Shown here piece after piece: positions 17,701-26,423 of a DNA stretch of 57,097 bases. The DNA is taken from positions 1 through 57,097 of the forward strand of contig JAABSO010000028.1 in the NCBI GenBank assembly GCA_011390335.1. The letters run 5' to 3'. The position numbers and the translations under genes were made by a program. A model generated the notes under the pieces. It made no database searches and had not been told where the DNA came from. It saw only the letters and a program-made list of their open reading frames with translations. Positions within the stretch are counted from its first letter, which is position 1. Every line of letters begins with the position of its first letter. The DNA is from Desulfotignum sp. GTDB taxonomy: Bacteria > Desulfobacterota > Desulfobacteria > Desulfobacterales > Desulfobacteraceae.

Positions 17701-18516
17701 CCCCCGGGCATCCTCTCTCAGGCATGCATGTATCCGGGCTACAATCTGCCGGTACCGGTCACAGACCTGTGCAAACCCGGAAGGCGCAGGGATAATACGC
17801 AAGCCCGGACGGACAACTGCCGGCTGCATGTCCCGGGCCAGGGTTTGGGGGGTGATGCCTTTGTGGGCCAGAAGCTTGAGCATAAGGGGGTCCAGGTCAT
17901 TGATCCTTGCCATGAAAAAATCCATGCTCACCTGGCGCAGAAAACCTGTCTGATCTGCCATAAGCTCCATGTCAAAGGCGCTGCCTGTTTCAAAGGCATG
18001 CTCCTTGAGGGTCTGCAGGCAAAAGGCATGGATGGTCATGATAGCGGCCTGGTCAAAACAGGTGAGTGCCAGGCTGATGCGCCGGCATATCAGAGCAGGG
18101 TCAGCCATGCCTGCCAGAAACTGCACCAGGTCATCTTTTTCTTCCGAAGCCTCCCTGCCCTGTTCTGTGCTGGTCCGGCCATTGTCTGCCTGGCCATTGT
18201 CTGTCCTGCCATTGTCTTCCTGGATGGCAGATATTTGGTCTTTGGTTGTCTGCCAGTCGGAGGACAAATTTTTATTTTCCAGGTCTGCTGCACGCAGCCC
18301 TGCCAGGGCCCGGGAGAGGCGCATGCGGATGCGCAGCTTGAGTTCCGCTGCCGCAGCTTCGGTAAAGGTCACCACCAGAATGGATTCAACAGGATATCCG
18401 GCTGCAATGAGCCGCACCACCAGGGTGGTGATGGTGTAAGTCTTGCCCGTGCCTGCACTGGCTTCAATCAGGGTGGTTTTCTGAAGGTCCAGTGAAAAGG
18501 GATCCAGGGGTATCAT
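14749..18516 (-). CDS. recB: RecBCD helicase-nuclease subunit RecB
   Basis: 1255 residues, slightly longer than E. coli RecB (1180). Walker A is ASAGTGKT at 19-26; other UvrD/SF1 motifs include IDEFQDTDP (about 425), IGDPKQAIYAFRGGD and HKSKGLEYPIVYLP. The C-terminal RecB nuclease domain is present: GDFFHAVLEHMDF, then GFIDLVVRV and IIDYKSNFLG with the catalytic Asp and DYK. It overlaps recC upstream by 4 bp. Two extra segments look like insertions: residues about 98-115 contain a D-N-G repeat coded by a 15-bp tandem repeat, and a Thr/Asp/Pro-rich linker precedes the nuclease domain. No recD lies in this operon. Confidence 0.93.
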   Translation of the reverse strand: MIPLDPFSLDLQKTTLIEASAGTGKTYTITTLVVRLIAAGYPVESILVVTFTEAAAAELKLRIRMRLSRALAGLRAADLENKNLSSDWQTTKDQISAIQEDNGRTDNGQADNGRTSTEQGREASEEKDDLVQFLAGMADPALICRRISLALTCFDQAAIMTIHAFCLQTLKEHAFETGSAFDMELMADQTGFLRQVSMDFFMARINDLDPLMLKLLAHKGITPQTLARDMQPAVVRPGLRIIPAPSGFAQVCDRYRQIVARIHACLREDARGVADLIQVHAGLDKRSYSKKNVPAWLGTALEKCDVQGEDTLFIMTEKGDSLYKFTPARMKEKTKADADPPAHLLFDLCKELSDLYQIMETNVISLKCDFPKFYDQELARMKQHQGQCFFDDLVNDLACALDTFGKKQLISAVQKKYEACLIDEFQDTDPAQYKIFSTLFSKAPSRFGGSRPFFMIGDPKQAIYAFRGGDIFAYLAACRDSDQMFTLEKNFRSSPLLVQAVNDLFSAVSNPFLFDGIGFTRVGTPDTAENRLQDKKNNAAVPLQFVFVPRADLDLDRQGYVTKQHAKTLIPKIVAKEILRDLTAGFTLLNKTGVPAPVTPGDMAVLVRTNQEAEDVHTALTQQNIAAFVSKTGSVFDSPQAVALNDILWAVFRPDRISFMKAALAAPVFGFSMAQLETLSREALEQWQDRFQEYKQIWETKGFIAMIMALLHSPGGLLREDAGISEREVTNLYHLVELTAQAEQNRHLSLFYLMRWFQGQLFADTRDEAADELRLESDRQAVTIVTIHKSKGLEYPIVYLPFLWSGTRAVSGQPVLFHDPDVDLQLCMDLRSTDYHGPDTAGMEKSRALYTLEEKAEQRRLLYVALTRASAMCRIFWCGISGIADSALGSMVHPKGCADDADMAADLQALANDQKKICVQFLTSPGSDTPLWDEKKQLPELQARQLTRQIRPFYGITSFSALARGAAAQPGRTADTDQDRTAAPDPKTDIASPKTGIAVPGKKISTGSPVADTAICLQTFPKGAGSGDFFHAVLEHMDFQGDAAHVAACVSQYLPRFGLVDPALLEPAKAAVADIVSTQLVTGPGAFSLKDIAGVDRITETEFLCDAHTLHLPGLADLLSIQKKRKAYADRLRSLDQGSATGFVKGFIDLVVRVRGRYYIIDYKSNFLGDTYADYNLSAMTAAMEDHHYILQYHLYVMALYRYLSLRCKDYDHDRDFGGVLYLFIRGMHPDLPGSGVFFDRPPQALVQKMINHDR
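18176..18220 (-). repeat. Three tandem 15-bp units inside recB
   Basis: Units at 18176-18190, 18191-18205 and 18206-18220 are imperfect copies sharing GCCATTGTCT. Each adds five codons, giving the repeated D-N-G motif in the encoded protein, so copy-number change keeps the frame. Confidence 0.7.
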
Positions 18517-21500
18517 GGGTGGGGCTCCATGTGTTCCAGCAGGGGCCGGTATACCTCAAGGGCGCTTTCCACAAGCCCGGATGCCAGAAGCTGGTCCGTG
18601 GAGTCAAAGGGATCAGGCCGGCCGGCAAGCCAGGCAGCAGCATACCTGTCTGTTTTTTCTCCGGTTTTGTTGTAGGGGCTGAACCAGACAGGTCCGGCCG
18701 CCTTCAGGGCCGGCCCAAGGGTTTCTTTTGTAATCTCATAGCCTTTTTCCGCCAGGGTTTTTGCCAGAACAAAACAGGTGTCCGGGAAAAATGCCCATGC
18801 CTGGCCCAGCCCTTTTTCATACATGGACACAAGATCAGACAAAATGGTTTTGGCCTGCGCCCCCACCGGCACAAATTTCTGGACAACCCCGGGCTGTCTG
18901 CCTTTGGGGTCCCGGCCGATGATCCTGGTTTCCACGGGGGTCTCCGGAACTGCCAGGGTAAGGGCCAGATGGGTGATCCAGTTAATCAGCAGGCGGCGGG
19001 CATTGATGCGGCCAACCCCTGCCACACACCGGATAATGCCGCCATCTTCTGCAAACAGATCCGTAACAGGCCCGGAAAGCCGTGTGTTTTCCAGGACAAT
19101 ATCAAGGTGTAACGGATCCAGCCGGGTTTCAGGCATATGCTGTTGTGCCAGAACTTTTACAGGATAGGTTGTTTCCACAACCGACTGCCACTGCAGCCTG
19201 CCCTGGTTTCCTAAAGGAAGCTGTCCCCCTGCCCGTACCACGGGATACCATGCCTGTGCGGCATTCATGCCGGCATCTGATTCTTTTTCAAGGACCCGGG
19301 TTCCCAAATGGTATCGGACCAGCCCTGATACCTGGAACGGTTCCCTGTCAGGCAGCGGTTCTTCCACCAGGGGAAATTCCATGGTCAGAGATGTTTTGCA
19401 GAACAGTTCCAAAGGATTTCGGAAAAACCGGTGCAGGGCTGCAAGGGAGATGGCTGCTGCCGGATCCTGTGGAAACAGGTTCTCCAGGGTTTGATCCTGG
19501 AAGCGCTGATCTTCTTGTGCCCGGCTGTCTCCATCTGCCGGGCCATACATGGATCGGGCAATGCAGCACTGATGTTGGGAATAGGAAAAAAAATCCAGGG
19601 TCCGGTCAAAATAGGCCTGGCTGAAGCCGTGCAAAGGATGGGTAAACCACCACCTGTATCCGGGCCCAAACACAAAGCTTTGTTCCATGACATCAGCCAG
19701 TTCGCTGACCACCCCGGAACAGGGAATGGGGGCATTGTCTTTGATGCCCATGCCGGTATAGGTGATGATGAGCCTATGCCGGGCGGACAGCAGGGTTTCC
19801 AGAAAAAGGTACCGGTCTTCATCCCTGATATTTTTGTCTCCTGGCCTGGGAAAGGCGGACATGAGATCAAACCCCGGGGCAAACACTTTTCTGGGGAAAG
19901 ATGCCTCATCCATGCCCATGAGGGCCACCACCTTGAAGGGGATGCTGCGCATGGGCATCAGGTTGCAGAACGTGATGCCCCCGGCCAGAAAACTGCCCTG
20001 GGCAATGCTCTGGTCCAGCCGGGAAATCAGCATATCCTGGATGGCTTCAAAGGACAGGGCACCAGTGTATCCGCCGTGACCCGCATCATAAGACAGGTTT
20101 TCACATGTCTGGATAATATACCTGATGTCTGCCTGGCTGGATTCATCTGATGCCATCATGCCGGAAACCAGACCGGTGAAAACGGCTTCCCATTGGGACG
20201 GGTTTTTTTTGTGATCCAGTTCTGCCAGATGATAAAAAAGGGTATGGCAGAAATGTGCAAACCGTCCCAGAATATCTGCATCCAGCCCCTCAAAATAGGG
20301 ACAGGGCAGTACACTGCCCACCAGCATCTCGCAGGTCCGGGGCATGGCATATCCCATGAACAGGCGCTGAAAACCAAACTCCCAGGTGTTTTCCAAAAAT
20401 CCTTTGCCCGCAACCGCCTGGCGGTGGACCATATCTTTTCCCCAGAGGATGCCGGCCTGGCTGACCATCTGTTCCAGGTTCTGGATATCGGTGTGGGTGA
20501 TGCTGAATTTTTCAGCTATGGCCGGGCACAAAAGCAGATCCAGAACCCGGGACTGTTCCAGGCGTGATCCTTTCATGTCCAGGATCTTTAAAAAAGCCCC
20601 GATGGTGGAAGATTCGGTTGCATGCCGCCTGTCGGAAATGCCGTAAGGCAACGGATGCTCCAGGGAAAACACGGCTTCTATATACGGGGCATAGGCCTCG
20701 ATATCAGGCATCATCACCACCACCTCATGGGGGGCGAGATCCGGGTTTCTGACAAATGCATCCAGAAGCAGGTCCTTTAACACCTGGGCCTCCCGCATGG
20801 GGGAATGGCAGGCATGGACACAGATGGAGCCATCATTTTCCGCCACAGGAACAGGGTCATGTTGACCGCCCCTGCCCCGGTCAATCAGGTGCAGAATATC
20901 TGACTGCAGCTGGTGCAGCATGCAGGCAGGGGCTTCATCCCGAACCGGGTCCATGAACAGGTCCCCGAATGGTTCCAGATAGGGCAATGCTTCCAGGCCG
21001 GCATGAAATTGCCTGCCGGAGCGGCCCAAAGATGCCAGCAGGGGATTGGTGATTTCATAATGGCTGTCTGCCGGATCTGTCCTATGGGTTTCCAGGGCAA
21101 GCCGTTCCATCTGTCTGGGAGAAGCAATATCAAAAAAGAACTGGTTGGACGGGGTCAGCAAAAACAAAAACACCTCTGTATCCAAAGCTGAGAACAAGGC
21201 TGTAAATGAAGGAGGCACCATGGACAGGCCGAACAGGCAGATGCGGTTCGGCAGGTCGGACAGTTTTTTGTTTGCAGCCGCATCCAACAGGACGTCCATC
21301 TGCTTTGGCACAGAGGGGGTTTCTCTTTTTTCCACAATGCTGCGCCATAAAACCGCCTGCCATTTTTCCGCAGGATTTCCGGGATATTGCGGCCCGGCAT
21401 GCTGTTCCCAGGCCATGAGCATTTTTGGCCGGTAAACCTGGTAGTCATCCAGGACACAGGCAATCCTGGAGGCCAACTGCACCTGTTTTTTCCCTGTGGC

Positions 21501-21848
21501 ATCATCTGTAAAATAGGCGGTCAGATCATTGAACAAGGGTGTGTCAGCAGCATTGTCAAGCTGGGCCATCACCGACCAGATCAGGGTGTCTTCATCCACA
21601 GCCAGCGTTTCCTGCATATCTTGATTTTTGTCTAAAAAAAGCTGGATGATTTCCCTGGGAAACAAAAATTTGATATGGGCACTGATACCCAGAATATCAG
21701 CCAGACGCAGGGAGATCCACTGCTTCATCCCCCGGGACTGGATTCCGATCCATTCAGGGGTGAACGGATCATCCGGTCCCTGGGCAACAAGTGCTGCCAG
21801 TGCCTTTATGAGCACTTCCATGCGGTTGCTTTTGACCAGATTGAGCAA
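18513..21848 (-). CDS. recC: RecBCD subunit RecC
   Basis: 1111 residues (E. coli RecC has 1122). The N-terminus, L-x-L-V-x-SNRMEVL, lines up with the E. coli start, which supports the TTG codon at 21848; AAGGA sits eight bases upstream of it. Other RecC features are IQSRGMKQWI, FGLSMVPPSF, VHACHSPMREAQVL and MPMRSIPFKVVALMGMDEASFPR. RecC is the inactivated helicase/nuclease partner that splits the duplex and recognises Chi. It is the first gene of the repair operon and lies divergent to the DUF4139-like genes across 149 bp. Confidence 0.92.
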   Translation of the reverse strand: MLNLVKSNRMEVLIKALAALVAQGPDDPFTPEWIGIQSRGMKQWISLRLADILGISAHIKFLFPREIIQLFLDKNQDMQETLAVDEDTLIWSVMAQLDNAADTPLFNDLTAYFTDDATGKKQVQLASRIACVLDDYQVYRPKMLMAWEQHAGPQYPGNPAEKWQAVLWRSIVEKRETPSVPKQMDVLLDAAANKKLSDLPNRICLFGLSMVPPSFTALFSALDTEVFLFLLTPSNQFFFDIASPRQMERLALETHRTDPADSHYEITNPLLASLGRSGRQFHAGLEALPYLEPFGDLFMDPVRDEAPACMLHQLQSDILHLIDRGRGGQHDPVPVAENDGSICVHACHSPMREAQVLKDLLLDAFVRNPDLAPHEVVVMMPDIEAYAPYIEAVFSLEHPLPYGISDRRHATESSTIGAFLKILDMKGSRLEQSRVLDLLLCPAIAEKFSITHTDIQNLEQMVSQAGILWGKDMVHRQAVAGKGFLENTWEFGFQRLFMGYAMPRTCEMLVGSVLPCPYFEGLDADILGRFAHFCHTLFYHLAELDHKKNPSQWEAVFTGLVSGMMASDESSQADIRYIIQTCENLSYDAGHGGYTGALSFEAIQDMLISRLDQSIAQGSFLAGGITFCNLMPMRSIPFKVVALMGMDEASFPRKVFAPGFDLMSAFPRPGDKNIRDEDRYLFLETLLSARHRLIITYTGMGIKDNAPIPCSGVVSELADVMEQSFVFGPGYRWWFTHPLHGFSQAYFDRTLDFFSYSQHQCCIARSMYGPADGDSRAQEDQRFQDQTLENLFPQDPAAAISLAALHRFFRNPLELFCKTSLTMEFPLVEEPLPDREPFQVSGLVRYHLGTRVLEKESDAGMNAAQAWYPVVRAGGQLPLGNQGRLQWQSVVETTYPVKVLAQQHMPETRLDPLHLDIVLENTRLSGPVTDLFAEDGGIIRCVAGVGRINARRLLINWITHLALTLAVPETPVETRIIGRDPKGRQPGVVQKFVPVGAQAKTILSDLVSMYEKGLGQAWAFFPDTCFVLAKTLAEKGYEITKETLGPALKAAGPVWFSPYNKTGEKTDRYAAAWLAGRPDPFDSTDQLLASGLVESALEVYRPLLEHMEPHP

Positions 21849-21997
21849 AAAAAAATCCTTGAAAAAAATGATATTTTTACAGCCTTGTGCACCATACCAG
21901 ACCCGGCCGGGGCAATCAAACCATAATCATTTGCACTTTGGTTTTTTTTGCGGGTATGGTATTTTGATAAAAATAATTTTTTGGAGATATCTTTGCC

Positions 21998-23377
21998 ATG
22001 CAACATGCAATGAAGTGCAACACATACCTGGTGCTGCTGGTGTGCATTCTGGCATATGCTTTTCCGGCCTGGGCCGGGATCGATCTTACGGCTGTATCCC
22101 AAAGCCGGGAAATCCAGATCACCATTTACAACCCGGCAGACCTGACCCTTGTCGCAGACAGCCGCATCCTTCCGCTTGCCCAAGGCATGAACCAGATCCG
22201 GTTTTCATGGGCCGGTACCCGCATCGATCCCACATCCCTGTCCCTTGCAGTCACTGATGCACCTACAGCTGTCACCATTGAACAGATGCGCTTTCCGCCT
22301 GACACAAAAGATCTTGCCATCTGGCATGTCTTTGCCGAAAAATCCTGCACAGCTGAAATTAATATCAGCTATTTCACCTCCGGCATCTTTTGGGAGCCAC
22401 ACTATATGGCCTTTCTGTCCCCGGACAGATCCCGGATACGGCTGACAGGATATGTCCGAATACAGAACCGGTCAGGAGAAGATTATGACAATGTCCGGAT
22501 TCGTCTTGTGGTGGGGAAAATCCATCTTCTGGACCGGATCTCAGACCTGGCCCAAAGGCCTTATCCCCATGGCCGGCCGGAACCAGATTCCCTTGACAAC
22601 CGGCAGCAGGATGCATTTGCCCGGGGAAAAGCCCTTCTGGAAAGTGCACCGGCAATGGCAGTACAGAAATCCATGGCAGCTTTTGCCCCGAAAAAAATTG
22701 AAAAAACCGGGGTGTCGGAATACTTTCTTTATACCATAGAAGGCACCCAGACCATTGCCCATGGCTGGTCCAGCCAGCTTGTTTCCTTTGATGCCCCGGC
22801 AGTTTTAGCAAAGACCATTTACGTGTATGATGACCTGCAATTTGGGGCACAACCGGTGCAGATGCTGTCTTTTACCAACGATACTGACGCAGGTCTTGGA
22901 AAATTTCCCCTTCCCGGGGGTGGGTTCAGGGTGTTTCATAAAATCGACCAAAAAGGCGGGATGATCTTTGCCGGTACCGCTGAAACAGATTACATCCCTG
23001 TGGGGAAAAAAGCGGGCCTCATCCTTGGGCCGGACCCCCGGGTGACGGTTGCACCAAAGGTTACAAAATTTGCCAAAACCAAACTGGCGTTTGATGACCA
23101 GGGCAACCTGTCCGGTTTTGATGATGTCCGGACCATGGCCCTGGAAATCACCAATTTTTCAGATATGCCCGCAGCATTCGAAATTACCCGCCAGATGCCT
23201 GATCCTGATTTCACCATCACAGACATCAGCGGCCAGGACCGGTTTGAAAAAATCGACCAGACCCGGTTCACATTTTTTGTCACCCTGGATCCGGTTACAA
23301 AAAAGACCATCCGCTACACCATCACCACGTATAAAGGAGACAGAAAATGGCAGCAGACACCTGTCCCATCTTCATGA
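21998..23377 (+). CDS. Secreted DUF4139-like protein (first of a tandem pair)
   Basis: 459 residues. A signal peptide ends near AWA (about residues 24-26). ggag lies about 10 bases upstream of the ATG. The body is beta-rich. The stretch around residues 150-165 (VRIQNRSGEDYDNVRIRLVVG) and ALEITNFSDMPAAFEI near 385 follow the pattern of DUF4139 proteins, where a conserved N-x-(T/S)-G-x-D-W/Y-x-x-V-x-L motif occurs. Unlike typical DUF4139 proteins it lacks the N-terminal coiled coil. Molecular function is unknown; it should be periplasmic or exported. It overlaps the start of the following paralogue by 31 bp. Confidence 0.7.
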   Translation: MQHAMKCNTYLVLLVCILAYAFPAWAGIDLTAVSQSREIQITIYNPADLTLVADSRILPLAQGMNQIRFSWAGTRIDPTSLSLAVTDAPTAVTIEQMRFPPDTKDLAIWHVFAEKSCTAEINISYFTSGIFWEPHYMAFLSPDRSRIRLTGYVRIQNRSGEDYDNVRIRLVVGKIHLLDRISDLAQRPYPHGRPEPDSLDNRQQDAFARGKALLESAPAMAVQKSMAAFAPKKIEKTGVSEYFLYTIEGTQTIAHGWSSQLVSFDAPAVLAKTIYVYDDLQFGAQPVQMLSFTNDTDAGLGKFPLPGGGFRVFHKIDQKGGMIFAGTAETDYIPVGKKAGLILGPDPRVTVAPKVTKFAKTKLAFDDQGNLSGFDDVRTMALEITNFSDMPAAFEITRQMPDPDFTITDISGQDRFEKIDQTRFTFFVTLDPVTKKTIRYTITTYKGDRKWQQTPVPSS

Positions 23378-24585
23378 GACTGCCCGATCATAAAGGGCTG
23401 GGCCTGAAAACACTTATGGCTGGATGGTTTATCCTGCTCATGGGCCTGGGCTCTATCCTCGCTTTGCCCGGTGCATCTTTTGCCAGAACCCAGCTGGCAA
23501 CCCTGCCCCTGCAGGAACAGGTCTTCATCCGCCTGGCCGGCCGGAACACTGCCCTGGTGCAGGAAAAACGGGTTCTCGCCCTTGTTGCTGGTATCAACAA
23601 AATCGATTTTTCCTGGCAGAATGTTCACATCGATCCTGATGCCGTTTACCTGGACACCCTGGCAGATCCTGATGATATCGCCCTTTTGTCCGTTGCCCGG
23701 CCCCCGGATGCATCCGCACTGGTGTGGGAAATTTACAGCAGCAGGGATACGGACCAGCCGGTTGTCATCTCCTATCTGCTGGCCGGACTGGACAACCTGG
23801 TCACCTACACCGCCCTGGCAGATGACCAAGAAAATACCCTGGACCTGGATGCCCGTCTCATCCTGCGCAATTTTTCAGGACAAGATTTTGATAATACCCT
23901 GTTCTGGCTCACCCCGGATACCGTTTTCAACACCCGGCTCCAGCACCGTGAAACCCGGCAGATCCAGTTTTTTGAACAAAAAGACCTGCCCGTGGTCAAG
24001 GCCTATGACTGGGATGGAAGAACCATGCCCCATGACCCTGAAAACGCGCCCCATGCCCCGGGCATTCCCACGGGATACAAGATCAAAAACACCAGTGATG
24101 CAGGGCTGGGTACCTGTGATCTGGTTTCGGGAAAAACCAGAATATTTCAGGAAGACGGCCGGGACGGTACCATATTTTCAGGAGAAGATGTGATGCCCTT
24201 TGTGCCCAAAGGCGGCACCGCCTTTCTGAAAATCGGTAACAGCCGGGATATCCTGGTCTTCAAGCGCAGAATCCACAGGGAACAGACAAGGGTCCGGCGC
24301 AATAACAAAGGGGCTGTCCAGGTATTTGACGAGATAATCACCGACCGGTTCATCCTGGAAAACACCAAGGCGGTTCCGGTGATACTGACCCTCACAGACA
24401 CGATTTCGGGCCAGTGGGAGCCTGTGAACATGGGCCATGCCTATACCCTCACAGACCACGAAACCCTGGTGTTTGATATTCATCTTGATGCTAAAGAAAA
24501 AAAGACCATTGATCTGACTTATAAAGTGATCAACACGTTTACCGGCAATTTTGCCCGGTATAACAAGATTGCACCCGGCAACTGA
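23347..24585 (+). CDS. Secreted DUF4139-like protein (second of a tandem pair)
   Basis: 412 residues, paralogous to the gene before it: both have a signal peptide, a QxxIxIxNxxDLTLV-like opening (here VFIRLAGRNTALVQEKRVL), an RNFSGQDFDNT motif and a closing block (KKTIDLTYKV here, KKTIRYTITT there). The start at 23347 has aaggag 8-12 bases upstream and lies within the previous gene, so translation is coupled. An alternative ATG at 23374 would shorten the unusually long n-region of the signal peptide. Probably an exported partner or duplicate of the upstream protein. Confidence 0.7.
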   Translation: MAADTCPIFMRLPDHKGLGLKTLMAGWFILLMGLGSILALPGASFARTQLATLPLQEQVFIRLAGRNTALVQEKRVLALVAGINKIDFSWQNVHIDPDAVYLDTLADPDDIALLSVARPPDASALVWEIYSSRDTDQPVVISYLLAGLDNLVTYTALADDQENTLDLDARLILRNFSGQDFDNTLFWLTPDTVFNTRLQHRETRQIQFFEQKDLPVVKAYDWDGRTMPHDPENAPHAPGIPTGYKIKNTSDAGLGTCDLVSGKTRIFQEDGRDGTIFSGEDVMPFVPKGGTAFLKIGNSRDILVFKRRIHREQTRVRRNNKGAVQVFDEIITDRFILENTKAVPVILTLTDTISGQWEPVNMGHAYTLTDHETLVFDIHLDAKEKKTIDLTYKVINTFTGNFARYNKIAPGN

Positions 24586-24607
24586 AATGGGGCTGGTGGC
24601 GGCATTA

Positions 24608-24642
24608 TAGCTTTTAGCTTTTAGCTGTTAGCTGTTAGCCGG
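24608..24642. repeat. Five tandem copies of a 7-bp unit
   Basis: Five consecutive imperfect heptamers beginning TAGC (tagcttt twice, tagctgt twice, tagccgg once), with a further degenerate copy after them. The repeat lies in the 218-bp gap between the second DUF4139-like gene and the thioredoxin-like gene. No function is evident; heptamers of this kind can vary in copy number by slippage. Confidence 0.7.
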
Positions 24643-24803
24643 TAGTAACCAGCAGGGAAAAATTTGTAATTGTTACTGGAAGTTGATAACTGGGTGCTGA
24701 AGGCTGACGGCTTGCATATAAACCCATTTGGGTTGCTGGTAGGTTTGGTGCCGGGCATTGCCTTGGCGGGTGCGCTTTTGATAACGCCGACAAAGAGGAA
24801 ACC

Positions 24804-25817
24804 ATGATTATTCTTAAAGCACTGACTTTTGGCTGGTGTTCATCAGCCCGCCGCATGCTGCGGTTTTTGCCTTCTGTATTGTTGTGCCTGGTCTTTGTTC
24901 TGGGTGTTTCAGGAATTCTGCCCTGCCAGGTGCTGGCAGATGATTTGGCACAGCCTGCAAAAAAAACAGACAGCCAGAAAACTGTCTTGGCACCTGCATT
25001 TGATGATGCCGCACTCAAGGCCGGTATTGCCCAAAGGATCAGGGAGACCCGGGGTGCCAGAGATGAGCGGTACAAGCTTTACAGCCCGGACCTGGTGGAG
25101 ATTGCGGAAACAATTTGCGTCCATATCCGGGGAACCGCTTTTTTTGCGGTCAAACTAAAATTGCATACCCCGGGGGCGGAAGGGGTGAACGAAGTCATCA
25201 CCCTGATTGTGGATAAAACCGGCACCCTGCAGATCAGTGGGCTGCATGATCTGGCAACAGGGGCCAACCTGATGCAGGATGCAGTGAACCAGCTGCAGCA
25301 TGTGGATGTCCGGGACCTGCCGCCGGGTTTTGGGAAAGAGATTTTCACAGGGGACGGGGCCCATGCCGTTACCGCTGTCTCTGATCCTTTCTGCCCCCAC
25401 TGCCGCAAAGGGTGGGAATATATTAAGCTGCACCAGGACCGGCTCAAAACCTTCAGATTGGCCCATTTCCCCCTGAATGCTGCTTCAGAAGCCGCCTGCA
25501 TGGTCATGGCTGATGCCCATCACCGGCAGTTCAGGGTTTTTGACATTGTTGATTTTGCCTATACCCAGCTGCAGTCTGCACCTGATCCCCAAAAAATCCT
25601 GGAGCAGTTCATGGATGCGTTTCCAGAACTTGCAAAAAAATGGGGGCAGGATCCTGCTTCAGCCCTGGCGTATCTGACACAGACATTCGGGGCTGCTGTA
25701 CGAAGGGAAAGCAGTGCTGCCCAGGCACTGGGGATCAGTTCAACCCCTGTCTTTTTTGTGAATGATACCTATATCAGAGGATTTCATGCCCAAAAAATGG
25801 ACAATGCCATGCAGTAA
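24804..25817 (+). CDS. Periplasmic DsbA/DsbG-type thioredoxin-fold protein
   Basis: 337 residues with a hydrophobic export signal (about 20-45) and gagg upstream of the ATG. The second half is a thioredoxin fold with the active site D-P-F-C-P-H-C (about residues 193-199) and the cis-Pro loop SSTPVFFVND (about 310). An N-terminal domain of about 130 residues precedes it, as in DsbC/DsbG-type proteins. The protein probably handles disulfides or reduces oxidised thiols in the periplasm. No membrane electron donor (DsbD or DsbB) lies next to it. It could be a thiol peroxidase-like variant, but the CPHC motif favours a disulfide enzyme. Confidence 0.75.
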   Translation: MIILKALTFGWCSSARRMLRFLPSVLLCLVFVLGVSGILPCQVLADDLAQPAKKTDSQKTVLAPAFDDAALKAGIAQRIRETRGARDERYKLYSPDLVEIAETICVHIRGTAFFAVKLKLHTPGAEGVNEVITLIVDKTGTLQISGLHDLATGANLMQDAVNQLQHVDVRDLPPGFGKEIFTGDGAHAVTAVSDPFCPHCRKGWEYIKLHQDRLKTFRLAHFPLNAASEAACMVMADAHHRQFRVFDIVDFAYTQLQSAPDPQKILEQFMDAFPELAKKWGQDPASALAYLTQTFGAAVRRESSAAQALGISSTPVFFVNDTYIRGFHAQKMDNAMQ

Positions 25818-25851
25818 AAACCAGGACCCGAAAACTGTGCCCGCCAGAAAA

Positions 25852-26379
25852 CTATCGTATTGACCAGCCCCGGTCATCTTGATTGGGATCATAGGGATTA
25901 AAGATTTCCACCTCCCCGGTTTTCGGATCGATACGCACCGGTGTATAGTAATAATAGGAAAACCACACGCCGATCAGGTTCCCTTCATGATCCAGGATAT
26001 CTGCTGCCCGCATTCTGGTGGCATCAGGATGCATATCGCTTAAGTTCCTGATTTTCTGATATACCTGTTCCATGTCATCAATCTTAAACCAGAGCCGGGC
26101 ATTGAACTGGTATTTCGGGTCTATGCCCACCACAGCATAGGGCAGGCCGGACCTGCCGCTGTAGTAATACTGGTATGCATCGGGCAGGTTTCTTGTATTA
26201 TACTGCTTTTGAATCACAGGATTTGAAACAAGTTTTCCATATGATCCCATACAGCCGGCAATCATAATAAAAGCCGCCATTAGTGCTACGCAGATGCCTT
26301 TTGACAGGTGCCTGGCATCAAATATGTTTTCGTGCTGATAAGATCTTTTGGCATCATGCCTGTGGTAGAAATATTTCAT
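25852..26379 (-). CDS. Putative lipoprotein of unknown function
   Basis: 175 residues. The start is fixed by a strong aaggaggtg six bases upstream. A hydrophobic helix ending in MIAGC gives a lipobox with Cys at about residue 43, after an unusually long, charged N-terminus of some 30 residues. The mature part contains Tyr-rich stretches (YQYYYSGRSGLP, FSYYYYTPVRID) and ends in an acidic tail. I do not recognise the family. It lies 44 bp after apt on the same strand, a gap that holds two short GGTG/CACC palindromes, and may be expressed with it or alone. Confidence 0.65.
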   Translation of the reverse strand: MKYFYHRHDAKRSYQHENIFDARHLSKGICVALMAAFIMIAGCMGSYGKLVSNPVIQKQYNTRNLPDAYQYYYSGRSGLPYAVVGIDPKYQFNARLWFKIDDMEQVYQKIRNLSDMHPDATRMRAADILDHEGNLIGVWFSYYYYTPVRIDPKTGEVEIFNPYDPNQDDRGWSIR

Positions 26380-26423
26380 ATCACACCTCCTTGGTGTTAC
26401 ACCCGGTGATGTTACACCTGTGG

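Noticed and set aside
16009..18495. Long plus-strand frames (395 and 406 codons) opposite recB
   Set aside because: They mirror the third-codon-position bias of recB and have no domain; recB is certain from its motifs.
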